From: CAYIGN01 sp964363055 | Lineage (GTDB): Bacteria; Patescibacteriota; Minisyncoccia; Sungbacterales; HO2-52-23 | Reading direction: 5' to 3' | Assembly: GCA_964363055.1 (NCBI GenBank) | Contig: CAYIGN010000001.1 | Span: 1-23,428 of the forward strand | Length of the DNA: 23,428 nucleotides | In this document: positions 13,844 to 21,472 of the stretch, in pieces | How positions within the stretch are numbered: the stretch's first letter is position 1 | Layout of the letters: every line of letters starts with the position of its first letter | Program-made: the position numbers and the translations under genes | Notes under the pieces: model-generated | Databases searched by the model: none | Seen by the model: the letters and a program-made list of their open reading frames with translations, nothing else | Told to the model about the DNA's origin: nothing

Positions 13844-16108
13844 TTATGGCAGTTGCTCAAGAAACTGCCCTCCCTCGCGTCCGAAGTTTGGGTCAATCCG
13901 GATGGCCTCCTCTGTTTGCCGACGAGCTTCCTCACTATTCCCGGTGCGCGCCAGAAGCGCTGCGTAGGTCGCGCGATACTGGGGATTTTGCGGAGCGATC
14001 GCCACCAGTACGGCGTAGGTGTCGCGGGCTGAGGCAAAATCCTCCACCTGCTGGTAGGCGCGGGCGATATTGAATATGATTCTCTCCTCTAATTCATTCA
14101 GCGTCCAGACTCTACGCAGCTCCTCGATCAAGTCCGGCCGGCGCGCCATAATAGCGACAATCCAGAGATTCTGCGCAGCTTGCTGGAAGCGCGGCTCTCC
14201 CCGCCAGACACTTTCGAGCACCTCTACGGCCCGGTCCAGACGATTGGTCCCTAAGTAGTACTGAGCAACCTCAAAACCAGCTACTTGCTTGGTCGGACTC
14301 AAGCGCATTGTCTCAGCCGCTATCGTCTCCCCTTCCTGCACCAAACTTGAATCAAGGGTCAGACCGCGATTGATGACGGTCAGCATAAACAGGAGGTGCT
14401 TTACGTCTTTGGCTGGATGACTCGTCTCCTGACGCAACTCAGCCAGCGCGAATTGGACAAAGTTACGGCGCAGATCAGCCGGTCCCTCCATTCCCGCCAC
14501 TTCGCGCGCCAAGTTACCCAGCTGCTCGCGCACTTCGGTGTCTCCGAAGGTCTGGTAGGCAAGCGCGCGACTGAATGCCGCCTCCACCGAATGTATATCC
14601 GCATTGCCGCGCGCGGTCTGGAGTGCCGCGATAAGCGCCTTGGATTCACGAATGGCCCTCACGTTCGCCCACCAGCCCCATACCGCCACAGCGACCAGCA
14701 TCACCGCTACCGCCACCACACCAGACCGGTAGAGCCGCGGATCCCGCCCGGCCCTTGTCGGGGCCGGGTCAGCGCGCGGATATGCCGCGGGGCTCGCAAA
14801 CTGGCTGTAGCTGATAAACGCAAAGAAAAGGAGGTATGAGCTAAGGTTGTCGAAAACAAAAAGTTTCTGTAAAAAATCGGTTGCGAAAAGACCGATGAGC
14901 GCCAACCCTTCAAAAAATATCGCCGCTCCGCTGCGCATTGCCCGGATGATCTGCCAGAGTGCTGCCCCCAGGATCGCCAGGTACGCTCCGAGACCCAGAA
15001 TGCCGGCATGCACTGCCCAATCCAGGAATACGTTGTGCGAGCGGTCAAACCACGGCTCGGCTCCATAGAGCCCCGGGTCAAAATATTTTTGAAATACCAG
15101 ATAATAATTTTCCTGCCCCCAGCCGAGGATCGGCCGCTCCCGCACACCCTGTAAAGACATCTTCCAAATCCTGATCCTATCCTGGATCGTTCCTTCGCCA
15201 AGCGAATAATTGGTCAGGCGCCGGAGGGCTTGGCTGGATTGCACGAACTCGGTACGGCGAATGCCCCAGAAAAGAAGCGGGACAGCGACTGAAAGTACAA
15301 GAACCCCCGCGGCGATCTTCCGGCCGGGGCGCCGATCTGTCAGGATGCCGGTCGGCGGACCAGCCAGCCGAAGTGCTGTAATCCTATTCCAAAAATAGAC
15401 CAGTGCTGCAAGAAACGGGGGCACGACAAGCGCCAATGCGACCACCACTCCTCTTGTCGCAGTGAAATATATAATGACCAGTTCAAAAAGAAGTATCGCC
15501 CCGTAGAGCGCCGCTTGCCACCATCGCTTCCAGAATTGATGGATTAGGATCGTCATTAGCCAAACGTGGAAAAGCAAATACGCGGCAAAATAGGTCGGAT
15601 TACCAATGGTGGAGTCCACGCGGAATCCGCCCTGCAGCGATACTCGGTAGCCCAGCCGCTGCAGCAGCCCGTAGTATGATGCAATCAAACTTGCCGCCAG
15701 CGACACGTGCAGAAATATCAGCCAATCACGCCGCGTCTTGAAAACGCTGGTGAGCATCACGAAATAAAGATACAGATGCCCCAACATCATAAACCCTTCC
15801 ATCCGCTCGTAGTTGGAAAAGAATGCCCGATAGGGGTTGGGGCTCAATATGTCGGCCAGAAATACAATCGCAATAAAAACAGTTATGATTTTAAAAAGCG
15901 GCGTCAGCCGCGGCCGGTAGGCCGGCTGCATCACTGCAAGCCCCACCCAAAACGCAAAAATAATTTCGATGATAATCCGAAACGCAAAATTCTTCCCGGT
16001 GATAAACGGGAAGAGCATTGAGGAGGAAACATAAAGCGGCAGAAGCGGAATCGCGAAGAGCCCGATTCTGACGATCCAGAGAAAGATACGTTCTGAAGAA
16101 GTATGCAT
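13844..16108 (-). CDS. O-antigen ligase/polymerase-like protein with TPR tail
   Basis: Large membrane protein of 754 residues. Roughly the first 450 residues contain 11-12 membrane helices, with the Wzy_C (O-antigen ligase) region around STIGNPTYFAAYLLFHV, TRGVVVALALV and the periplasmic-loop motif WFDRSHNVFLDWAVHAG. Family members join or polymerise lipid-linked glycans outside the membrane. Residues from about 490 form TPR-like helices (for example ARAYQQVEDFASARDTYAVL and ALLARTGNSEEARRQTEEAI) that may hold partners. It starts 7 nt after the AbiEii-like gene and ends 47 nt before the dehydrogenase, consistent with one transcript. Ligase and polymerase cannot be told apart by sequence. Confidence 0.92.
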   Translation of the reverse strand: MHTSSERIFLWIVRIGLFAIPLLPLYVSSSMLFPFITGKNFAFRIIIEIIFAFWVGLAVMQPAYRPRLTPLFKIITVFIAIVFLADILSPNPYRAFFSNYERMEGFMMLGHLYLYFVMLTSVFKTRRDWLIFLHVSLAASLIASYYGLLQRLGYRVSLQGGFRVDSTIGNPTYFAAYLLFHVWLMTILIHQFWKRWWQAALYGAILLFELVIIYFTATRGVVVALALVVPPFLAALVYFWNRITALRLAGPPTGILTDRRPGRKIAAGVLVLSVAVPLLFWGIRRTEFVQSSQALRRLTNYSLGEGTIQDRIRIWKMSLQGVRERPILGWGQENYYLVFQKYFDPGLYGAEPWFDRSHNVFLDWAVHAGILGLGAYLAILGAALWQIIRAMRSGAAIFFEGLALIGLFATDFLQKLFVFDNLSSYLLFFAFISYSQFASPAAYPRADPAPTRAGRDPRLYRSGVVAVAVMLVAVAVWGWWANVRAIRESKALIAALQTARGNADIHSVEAAFSRALAYQTFGDTEVREQLGNLAREVAGMEGPADLRRNFVQFALAELRQETSHPAKDVKHLLFMLTVINRGLTLDSSLVQEGETIAAETMRLSPTKQVAGFEVAQYYLGTNRLDRAVEVLESVWRGEPRFQQAAQNLWIVAIMARRPDLIEELRRVWTLNELEERIIFNIARAYQQVEDFASARDTYAVLVAIAPQNPQYRATYAALLARTGNSEEARRQTEEAIRIDPNFGREGGQFLEQLP

Positions 16109-16115
16109 AGACGGA

Positions 16116-16754
16116 TCAGCCGATTATACGCTGTATCAATTTCTTTTGCTCGGCAATGAAAAATTTTTTGACGCTCGGCCAACTCGAATTCTTTATCATC
16201 CGCGGCATTCGTTCCGCATCCGCCCCATCAAAATAACACAAACTCCTGATGACGTGGATACGATTCGCATCCAACACATCAAACTTTCTGCCGTACAAAT
16301 GGATTGCTTCTTCCATGGTGATTTTGCCTTCTCTTAATATAAAATATAGATCAATAAAGTCCCGTTTCTTCCCCCGATCAGATATAGCCACGACTTTCAT
16401 CGCCGCAATGTCTCTGAGATCGGCCACTGCGATACCCCGGAAATTATGGGTGGGGAACAGGAGCGGATAGCGGTAGAAAAAAATGCTGGATTGAATGTCG
16501 CCGATAAAACCGAGGACGGTGCCGCGCGCAACTCTGTCCAGACGGAACTCCGGGAAACGCTTCAATTTCTTCACTACCGCATGGGCGTCAAATGAGCGTG
16601 CGGTAAAAAAATCGAGGTCGTACGAGTACCGATGCGCCAGGTGAAGCGCTGCAGCCGTGCCGCCGGCAAGATAAACGGCGGGCGGAAGCAGGTGCCCAGC
16701 GGCTACCAAATCCAATGCCTTGAGCGTCTTTCGCGAAACTGCTTCTGCAAACAT
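16116..16754 (-). CDS. AbiEii-like nucleotidyltransferase (toxin-type)
   Basis: Predicted member of the AbiEii/MenT nucleotidyltransferase toxin family, some of which modify tRNA. The motif LAGGTAAALHLAHRYSYDLDFF gives the GG...DxD metal site (Gly31, Gly32, Asp46, Asp48). DIAAMKVVAISDRGKKRDF supplies the conserved lysine and the KRDF-D motif (Lys130, Asp132). At 212 residues it is close to the short AbiEii forms. It follows the DUF6922-like gene with a 52-nt overlap, and the two probably act as a toxin-antitoxin or abortive-infection pair. The 7-nt spacing to the O-antigen ligase suggests it shares that transcript. Target and activity are not shown by sequence. Confidence 0.88.
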   Translation of the reverse strand: MFAEAVSRKTLKALDLVAAGHLLPPAVYLAGGTAAALHLAHRYSYDLDFFTARSFDAHAVVKKLKRFPEFRLDRVARGTVLGFIGDIQSSIFFYRYPLLFPTHNFRGIAVADLRDIAAMKVVAISDRGKKRDFIDLYFILREGKITMEEAIHLYGRKFDVLDANRIHVIRSLCYFDGADAERMPRMIKNSSWPSVKKFFIAEQKKLIQRIIG

Positions 16755-17014
16755 ACGATATTTTTTTTAGAAACACCTAGAATATTTGCCCAGAGGTAGG
16801 CGCTCTCCGGAGACAGATCCCTCGTACTCTTGAGCGCCGCGACCAGAAACCGCCGCGGCACCCGATGGAAAAGCCAGCGGATGGCCTTTTCATCTCCATA
16901 TTCAAAGATGCGCTCTATGACGTATCGCCCTTCTCTGGGAAGTGAGAACCGATCCACGTCCGCGTCCCAAAAGTATTTCCTGATGAAACGCGGCAATTTT
17001 ACCGACTGCGCCAT
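16703..17014 (-). CDS. DUF6922-like partner of AbiEii protein
   Basis: Small 103-residue protein beginning MAQSVKLPRFIRKYFWDADVD, followed by ERIFEYGDEKAIRWLFHRVP, then SPESAYLWANILGVSKKNIVCL. This pattern matches the small helical proteins found directly upstream of AbiEii-like nucleotidyltransferases, as I recall them (DUF6922). By context it is the likely antitoxin or regulator. GGAAG sits only one base before the ATG, as at the epimerase gene. Its 3' end overlaps the AbiEii gene by 52 nt, longer than usual. It opens the eight-gene minus-strand run that ends at the adenylate cyclase. No DNA-binding motif is evident. Confidence 0.82.
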   Translation of the reverse strand: MAQSVKLPRFIRKYFWDADVDRFSLPREGRYVIERIFEYGDEKAIRWLFHRVPRRFLVAALKSTRDLSPESAYLWANILGVSKKNIVCLQKQFRERRSRHWIW

Positions 17015-17047
17015 ACTTCCATTTTACTCCGTCCGTCTGTACAGGTC

Positions 17048-17091
17048 AACAACAAAAATAAAAGCCGAAGACGGATCAGGCCGCCTTCGGC
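17048..17091 (-). terminator. Rho-independent terminator after the 17135-18244 gene
   Basis: On the minus strand GCCGAAGGCGG pairs with CCGTCTTCGGC (11 pairs, one G-U) around a 6-nt loop, then TTTTATTTTTG follows. It begins 44 nt after the upstream gene's stop and ends before the DUF6922-like start, separating the two transcripts. Confidence 0.85.
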
Positions 17092-17134
17092 AAAACGCAT
17101 AAGTAAGAAAGAGAGGAGCCGCGGGAGATTGCCA

Positions 17135-18244
17135 TTATCTCGCGGCAATTTCCTCCAGGAAATCCACGATCGCGGGCGCGGTATCCCACGTCTCGGGCAG
17201 AGGGAAATGCTCCTCCTGCTTGGCGCGGACACTCGCCGGTCCATCAGGACCGAAGAAGAACCGAAGACCTTCACGGTAGGTTTGCGGTGTGATCACATAC
17301 GAAGCCCCCAGCTCCGCGACAAACCACTTTCCGCCTTCACTGCCGCTTGCGGCAAGCGCGGCAATCGTGTTCTCGTCTCGGTAATAAACCATCCTATCAT
17401 TGCGGGCGAAGGCGCCCGCAATGCTTTCGTTTGGGCCAACACTATAAACTATCCGATCGGCAACTGCGTAGCGTTGCGGATTGGTGACATCGTAAAGATC
17501 AACGCGTGTCAGCCCTTCGAGAAGATGCTGCCGTTCCTCCATAGCTTCTGCGAACGGCGTCTCCTCCTTTGGACTCTCCGGCCGTTCCCCCGGATGTCTA
17601 ACAAACCCCAAGGCGAAACGATCGCCTAAAATCTCCCTACCTACCTGGATCACAGAACGGAGCATCGCATTGACTACCGGTGTGATCTTCGTCCCCGGCA
17701 CGTAGACAAGGAAATCCTCGGCTGTGAGCGATTGCGGCTCTCCATCACCGTGCCGCTTGCACAACCCTGCGCGTACGGTCTGCGCATCAATCTCCACCAT
17801 CTGCCGGTACGATACTCCCCAATGCGGGGGTGGACCAAGGTGATAAATATCCTCAGCCGGATAGCCAAAGCGGATCGCCCCATCCCGCGATGCCTCCAGC
17901 GCCAAGAGGAGACCCTTCAACTTCCGCTGCGACCTCGGAAGATCGCGCTGCGCTTGCACCCATTGCTGCGCTTTCGGCCGCAGCTCGCTGGTCGGAACAT
18001 CGGCGATAATCACCACCCATTTGAGCGCGTCGAGGAGCTCGAGTTCTTCCTGGGTCTGATAGGAGGAGAGACCGACTAGACCAACGTCGCAACCTCGCAT
18101 CTCATCCTTACGCTCCGCCGCTATGCCCCGCACGCCGTAGGGCAATACGATCGGCTTCTCATACCCTCGTTTTTCCGCCTCGGCCGCGATTGGCGGAAAG
18201 AGATTCCCAAACACCGCATCATAACCATAACATCCGAGTTTCAT
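17135..18244 (-). CDS. Unknown 369-residue protein, Rossmann-like start
   Basis: A real gene: AAAGGAGAT lies 5 nt before the ATG at 18244, and a terminator follows. I do not recognise the family. It begins MKLGCYGYDAVFGNLFPPIA, followed by alternating strands and helices (DVGLVGLSSYQTQEELELLD, then VVIIADVPTSEL). The second half has DRIVYSVGPNESIAGAFARND and an acidic C-terminus (PAIVDFLEEIAAR). The layout recalls the two-domain GT-B fold of glycosyltransferases and sugar epimerases. No catalytic motif supports this strongly. Neighbouring surface-glycan genes make a carbohydrate role plausible. It holds an in-frame 11-bp hairpin (17398-17423). Confidence 0.85.
   Translation of the reverse strand: MKLGCYGYDAVFGNLFPPIAAEAEKRGYEKPIVLPYGVRGIAAERKDEMRGCDVGLVGLSSYQTQEELELLDALKWVVIIADVPTSELRPKAQQWVQAQRDLPRSQRKLKGLLLALEASRDGAIRFGYPAEDIYHLGPPPHWGVSYRQMVEIDAQTVRAGLCKRHGDGEPQSLTAEDFLVYVPGTKITPVVNAMLRSVIQVGREILGDRFALGFVRHPGERPESPKEETPFAEAMEERQHLLEGLTRVDLYDVTNPQRYAVADRIVYSVGPNESIAGAFARNDRMVYYRDENTIAALAASGSEGGKWFVAELGASYVITPQTYREGLRFFFGPDGPASVRAKQEEHFPLPETWDTAPAIVDFLEEIAAR
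17398..17423. repeat. 11-bp perfect hairpin inside the unknown gene
   Basis: CATTGCGGGCG (17398-17408) pairs perfectly with 17413-17423 around a 4-nt loop. On the coding strand it spans ESIAGAFARND. The reading frame is open throughout. Confidence 0.65.
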
Positions 18245-18303
18245 CTTGCATCTCCTTTAAAAGAACTGTGATTAACCTACAAAATAATCAATCACTGAAA
18301 TTA

Positions 18304-18332
18304 AAACTACCCCACCATTGATAAAGTTTCAA
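18304..18332 (-). promoter_or_regulatory. Candidate promoter for the 17135-18244 gene
   Basis: On the minus strand TTGAAA (18332-18327) and TAGTTT (18309-18304) are 17 nt apart, about 60 nt before the ATG. The rest of the 230-nt spacer (18245-18474) is AT-rich and holds the palindrome at 18398-18425 but no gene. The -10 match is weak. Confidence 0.35.
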
Positions 18333-18397
18333 TCTTTAATCTTCTTGGATAAATTCCCCAACCTGTACTCAAATTACACGCCCCCACCCGTCTTATC

Positions 18398-18425
18398 ACT
18401 ATTTTACGCTCGAGCGTAAAATAGT
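18398..18425. repeat. 28-nt perfect palindrome with XhoI-type core (copy 1)
   Basis: ACTATTTTACGCTC is followed directly by its exact reverse complement. The central 12 nt ACGCTCGAGCGT (18406-18417) recur at 18752-18763 in a second palindrome with different arms. No T-run follows, so it is not a simple terminator. Confidence 0.85.
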
Positions 18426-18474
18426 TATAAATGTATTTCTGCTACTTATCATCTCTGGTAAATAAAACGCCGGA

Positions 18475-18961
18475 TTACGCAATAAGGGATTCGGCTGCGA
18501 TCGGATCGTATTTCTTGAACTGCTTCGTTGTACGGCAGCTGATGACTGATTCGTATTTTTCCGAGGGCAGGCCGCCGATGAGCTGCTGCGGGCGCATGGC
18601 GTAAATGTCGCCCGCGGCAAGCACGGTCCCCGCCGGAAGATCGCGGCTGGCAACCAGTGACTTACGGAAGAGACCCCGGAATGGGATTTCGCCCTCCTGC
18701 AGGAATTTATCCTCACGCCCCATATACTTTTGCATCTTTGGGTCATCTAAAACGCTCGAGCGTTTTAGATGATCATCTTCCACTTCGCGGATATGAGGCG
18801 TTCTTGCGATCTAAGAAGTTAAGACACGAATCAACATCCTCAAGCGTGGACATACCGGTAGGAATCATAATCGGCTTGCCGGTGCCGGCTTCAAACTCCA
18901 GCATGGGGAAATCGAGAATGTCCAAAAACATATCCGAAGCTTTCTTCGGATTATGACATTT
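18475..18961 (-). pseudogene. neuB: Decayed N-acetylneuraminate synthase (NeuB) remnant
   Basis: Two frames together recall NeuB-family sialic/legionaminic/pseudaminic acid synthases, which condense a sugar with phosphoenolpyruvate. The first piece (ATG 18931, stop 18773) reads DFPMLEFEAG and GKPIMIPTGMSTLEDVD, matching the TIM-barrel segment around the usual KTGKPIILSTGMS. The second (18783 to 18475, other frame) reads FRKSLVASRDLPAGTVLAA and later KKYDPIAAESL, matching the C-terminal SAF (antifreeze-like) domain. About 100 N-terminal residues and roughly 110-130 barrel residues are missing, with a frameshift between. A perfect palindrome lies inside the second piece. The remnant starts a few bases after the ftsZ stop. 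It cannot be an active enzyme. Confidence 0.8.
18743..18772. repeat. 30-nt perfect palindrome with XhoI-type core (copy 2), inside neuB remnant
   Basis: TCATCTAAAACGCTC is followed directly by its exact reverse complement. It shares the 12-nt core with the palindrome at 18398-18425. Read in the SAF-domain frame it encodes DHLKRSSVLDD, a peptide out of place between IREVED and KMQKYMG, which suggests an insertion into a once longer gene. Confidence 0.85.
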
Positions 18962-20077
18962 TCATTTCGCGCGCCTTCGCAAGAAAGCGGGGATAGCATC
19001 CCACTCGTTCTCCGGCGCACTCGCGGAGCTGCTCTTTTCAAACGCTCCTGGCGCCGCGGCTGGAGCTTTTTTCACTTCCACCCGCTCACCTTCTTTGCTA
19101 AGCGGCAGCTGAGGACCTTGGGCGCCGCTGAAGCCGGTCGCAATCACCGTAATTTTTATCTCTCCTTTTTTCAACCGCTCATCATGCACTGCCCCAAAAA
19201 TAACTTTGGCGTCTCGGTCAATGGATTCAGTAATCACCCGAGCGGCTTCATTGATCTCCCACATTGTGAGATCCGGCCCTCCCGAGACATTGAAAAGCAC
19301 CCCGCGCGCGCCCTCTATGGAAATATCCAGCAGCGGTGAGTTGATTGCGGCTTTGGCCGCGGCAATGGAGCGCTCCTCCCCCGAACCGTATCCGACGCCC
19401 ATAAGCGCTGATCCTGCCTCGGCCATAATCGCGCGCACATCCGCGAAATCCACATTTATAATGCCTGGAGTTACGATTAAATCCGAAATCCCCTGCACTG
19501 CATGACGCAAGACGTCATCACATATCGCAAAGGCCGTCAGTAGCGAGGTATCCTTGCCGATCACCGCAAGCAGACGGTCATTGGGAATGGTAATCAAGGC
19601 ATCCACCCGATCGCGCAACTGGACCCAGGCATCTTCGGCAATCCTCGAACGCTGCACTCCTTCAAAACCAAATGGCTTAGTTACAACGCCAATGGTCAAC
19701 GCTCCGGAATCGCGCGCCACCTCGGCAATTATGGGAGATGAACCGGACCCGGTCCCGCCGCCCAATCCACACGTAAGAAACACCATATCCGCGCCCTTGA
19801 GCGACTCGTGAATCTCATCCCGATTTTCCTCGGCGGCTTGTCGGCCAAGATCGGGGTTCATTCCCGCGCCAAGACCCTTGGTGAGATTCTTGCCAATGTG
19901 AAGTTTGGTGCGGGCTTTAGTAAAATGGAGGTCCTGGGCATCGGTGTTGATCGTAATAAAATCTACCCCGTTGATCTTGTGATCAATCATCCGGGTCACG
20001 GCCTTGCCGCCGCCGCCGCCCACGCCCACCACTTTAATCCGCGCATAGGTCTCAATGTCTGGTTTAATGCTTGGCAT
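18962..20077 (-). CDS. ftsZ: Cell division protein FtsZ
   Basis: Tubulin-like GTPase that builds the division ring. ATG 20077 gives MPSIKPDIETYARIKVVGVGGG. The GTP-binding signature CGLGGGTGSGSSP (103-115) and the T7-loop NVDFADVRAIM, which activates the neighbouring subunit's GTPase, are both present. A variable linker rich in Ala and Ser leads to ENEWDAIPAFLRRRAK, the C-terminal peptide that binds FtsA. The 371-residue length is normal. No ribosome-binding site is evident; a heptad tract lies immediately upstream. ftsA is 71 nt upstream on the same strand, so the classic ftsA-ftsZ order is kept. The stop is almost at the neuB remnant. Confidence 0.98.
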   Translation of the reverse strand: MPSIKPDIETYARIKVVGVGGGGGKAVTRMIDHKINGVDFITINTDAQDLHFTKARTKLHIGKNLTKGLGAGMNPDLGRQAAEENRDEIHESLKGADMVFLTCGLGGGTGSGSSPIIAEVARDSGALTIGVVTKPFGFEGVQRSRIAEDAWVQLRDRVDALITIPNDRLLAVIGKDTSLLTAFAICDDVLRHAVQGISDLIVTPGIINVDFADVRAIMAEAGSALMGVGYGSGEERSIAAAKAAINSPLLDISIEGARGVLFNVSGGPDLTMWEINEAARVITESIDRDAKVIFGAVHDERLKKGEIKITVIATGFSGAQGPQLPLSKEGERVEVKKAPAAAPGAFEKSSSASAPENEWDAIPAFLRRRAK

Positions 20078-20085
20078 ATAAGTCA

Positions 20086-20150
20086 GGATAAAGGACAAAG
20101 GATAAAAGTCAAATCCTATCTTTTGTCCTTGATACTATGTCCTTAATCCT
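20086..20150 (-). repeat. Heptad tract forming a hairpin between ftsA and ftsZ
   Basis: About nine seven-base units fill the spacer, clearest as GGATAAA, GGACAAA and GGATAAA at 20086-20106. AAGGACAAAGGATA (20091-20104) pairs with TATCTTTTGTCCTT (20117-20130) with one G-U pair and a 12-nt loop. The hairpin would lie about 14 nt before the ftsZ start in an ftsA-ftsZ transcript, so it could influence ftsZ translation or mRNA processing. The tract also covers the first bases of the ftsA stop codon. Confidence 0.75.
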
Positions 20151-21393
20151 ACGGAAGCAATGACTTCAACCATCGCAACCAAGGGTGAGTGCGCAGATGC
20201 ACCAATCCATACTGAGCCCAGCGCGAGGCACTATGTCGCGTTCGGGCATCGGCCCAGCGTATCACACCAAGCGCGGCTGTCAGCGAAGGGTTCCGCTCCT
20301 GATCTATTTTGGGTAAAAACCCTTGCGGAATTCCGGCCTCGGCCGGCAGCCCGACCTCGCGTTTGGTGAGGGTGACGAGACCCGGAAAAAGCGAAGAGCC
20401 GCCCACCAAGACCACCCCGGCCGGCAAGAGCCGCGCCCGATTGATTTTACGCAGCTCCTTGTGGAGCAGCTCAAATAAGTCCTGCAGCCGCGCCTCGATT
20501 ATCTCGGCAAGCTGGCGGCGCGAATAAACCTCTTCTTCTTCCACCTCGGGCACAACTTCAGAGAGGCGAATCGTGTCGCGTTTGGGCAAGTCCGCCACCA
20601 GGCAGGTACCATGCCCCACCTTCATCCGTTCTGCGATGTCCACATTGGCACGAAAGCCAATCGCTATGTCTCCGGTGATATGATTCCCGCCGATGGGGAT
20701 AACTCCCGCATGGATTGGCGATCCTTCTTCAAAAACAATGAAGCTAGTAGCTCCACCCCCGATGTCCAGCAGCACCACTCCCAACTCCTTTTGTCGCTTG
20801 GTGAGTACGGCCTCAGCCGAAGCCAAGGGCGAGAAAACATAATCATCTACCTTGAGCCCAGCCGCCTCGGCGCTCTTGAAAAGATTCTTGAGATATGGCG
20901 CGGAGCACTCAATGATCAGCGCATCCACCTCCAGACGCAGGCCGTGCATCCCGACCGGTTCCTTGACCCCCGCCTCTTGGTCTACTTTGAAATCGCGGGG
21001 GATCATGTGCAGGATCTCCCGATTTTGGTTTTTGGGGATGAAGGTTTCGGCCGCGGCCAGGGCCCGGCGCACATCCTCGGGTGAAATTTCCTGATCAGCG
21101 CGCGACACCGCCACCACACCGCGCGAGGAAGAAACGCTGATATGGGCGCCATCTACGGCCAGCCATACCGACCGGATCGGAACCCCGGCACTGCGGCGCG
21201 CCTGCTCAACCGAGCGCCGGATGGCGGCGGCCGCCTCTTCCACATCGACCACCATCCCCCGCCGCACCCCCCCGGCCGGAGAGATACCGATCCCGACGAG
21301 CTTCACCTGCTCCGGTTCTCGCACACATTCGGCCACCACGGTCGTAACAGTGGAAGTGCCAACGTCAACGGCAGTAATAAGATTGCGAGCCAC
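20149..21393 (-). CDS. ftsA: Cell division protein FtsA
   Basis: Actin-like protein that tethers FtsZ to the membrane. The N-terminus RNLITAVDVGTSTVTTVV is the phosphate-1 loop of the ATPase fold. LGVVLLDIGGGATSFIVFEEG and VVLVGGSSLFPGL are the phosphate-2 and adenosine motifs, and the region around residues 85-160 is the FtsA-specific 1C domain. The last residues WLRWLKSLLP form an amphipathic membrane-targeting helix. At 414 residues it is normal in length. The GTG at 21393 is the only in-frame start giving the conserved N-terminus; no ribosome-binding site is obvious. ybeY lies upstream and ftsZ downstream, on the same strand. Confidence 0.97.
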   Translation of the reverse strand: MARNLITAVDVGTSTVTTVVAECVREPEQVKLVGIGISPAGGVRRGMVVDVEEAAAAIRRSVEQARRSAGVPIRSVWLAVDGAHISVSSSRGVVAVSRADQEISPEDVRRALAAAETFIPKNQNREILHMIPRDFKVDQEAGVKEPVGMHGLRLEVDALIIECSAPYLKNLFKSAEAAGLKVDDYVFSPLASAEAVLTKRQKELGVVLLDIGGGATSFIVFEEGSPIHAGVIPIGGNHITGDIAIGFRANVDIAERMKVGHGTCLVADLPKRDTIRLSEVVPEVEEEEVYSRRQLAEIIEARLQDLFELLHKELRKINRARLLPAGVVLVGGSSLFPGLVTLTKREVGLPAEAGIPQGFLPKIDQERNPSLTAALGVIRWADARTRHSASRWAQYGLVHLRTHPWLRWLKSLLP

Positions 21394-21406
21394 ACATTGG
21401 AATCAA

Positions 21407-21427
21407 GAAGCAGGAAGCAGGGACGAA
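21407..21427. repeat. GAAGCAG heptads upstream of ftsA
   Basis: GAAGCAG twice and GGACGAA occupy the ybeY-ftsA spacer, about 14 nt before the ftsA start. This is a short tract of the same seven-base period as those elsewhere in the window. Confidence 0.5.
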
Positions 21428-21444
21428 TCACTCATTCCGTCCCC

Positions 21445-21472
21445 ATGATTCATGATTCATGATTCATGATTC
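21445..21472. repeat. Four exact ATGATTC heptads at the end of ybeY
   Basis: Four exact tandem copies of ATGATTC. On the minus strand they supply the last codons and stop of ybeY (NHES then TGA) and continue into the spacer. Slippage here would alter the length of the YbeY tail. Confidence 0.9.

Noticed and set aside
14396..14839. A 147-codon plus-strand open frame
   Set aside because: It is antisense to the O-antigen ligase TPR region, with no ribosome-binding site or motif.
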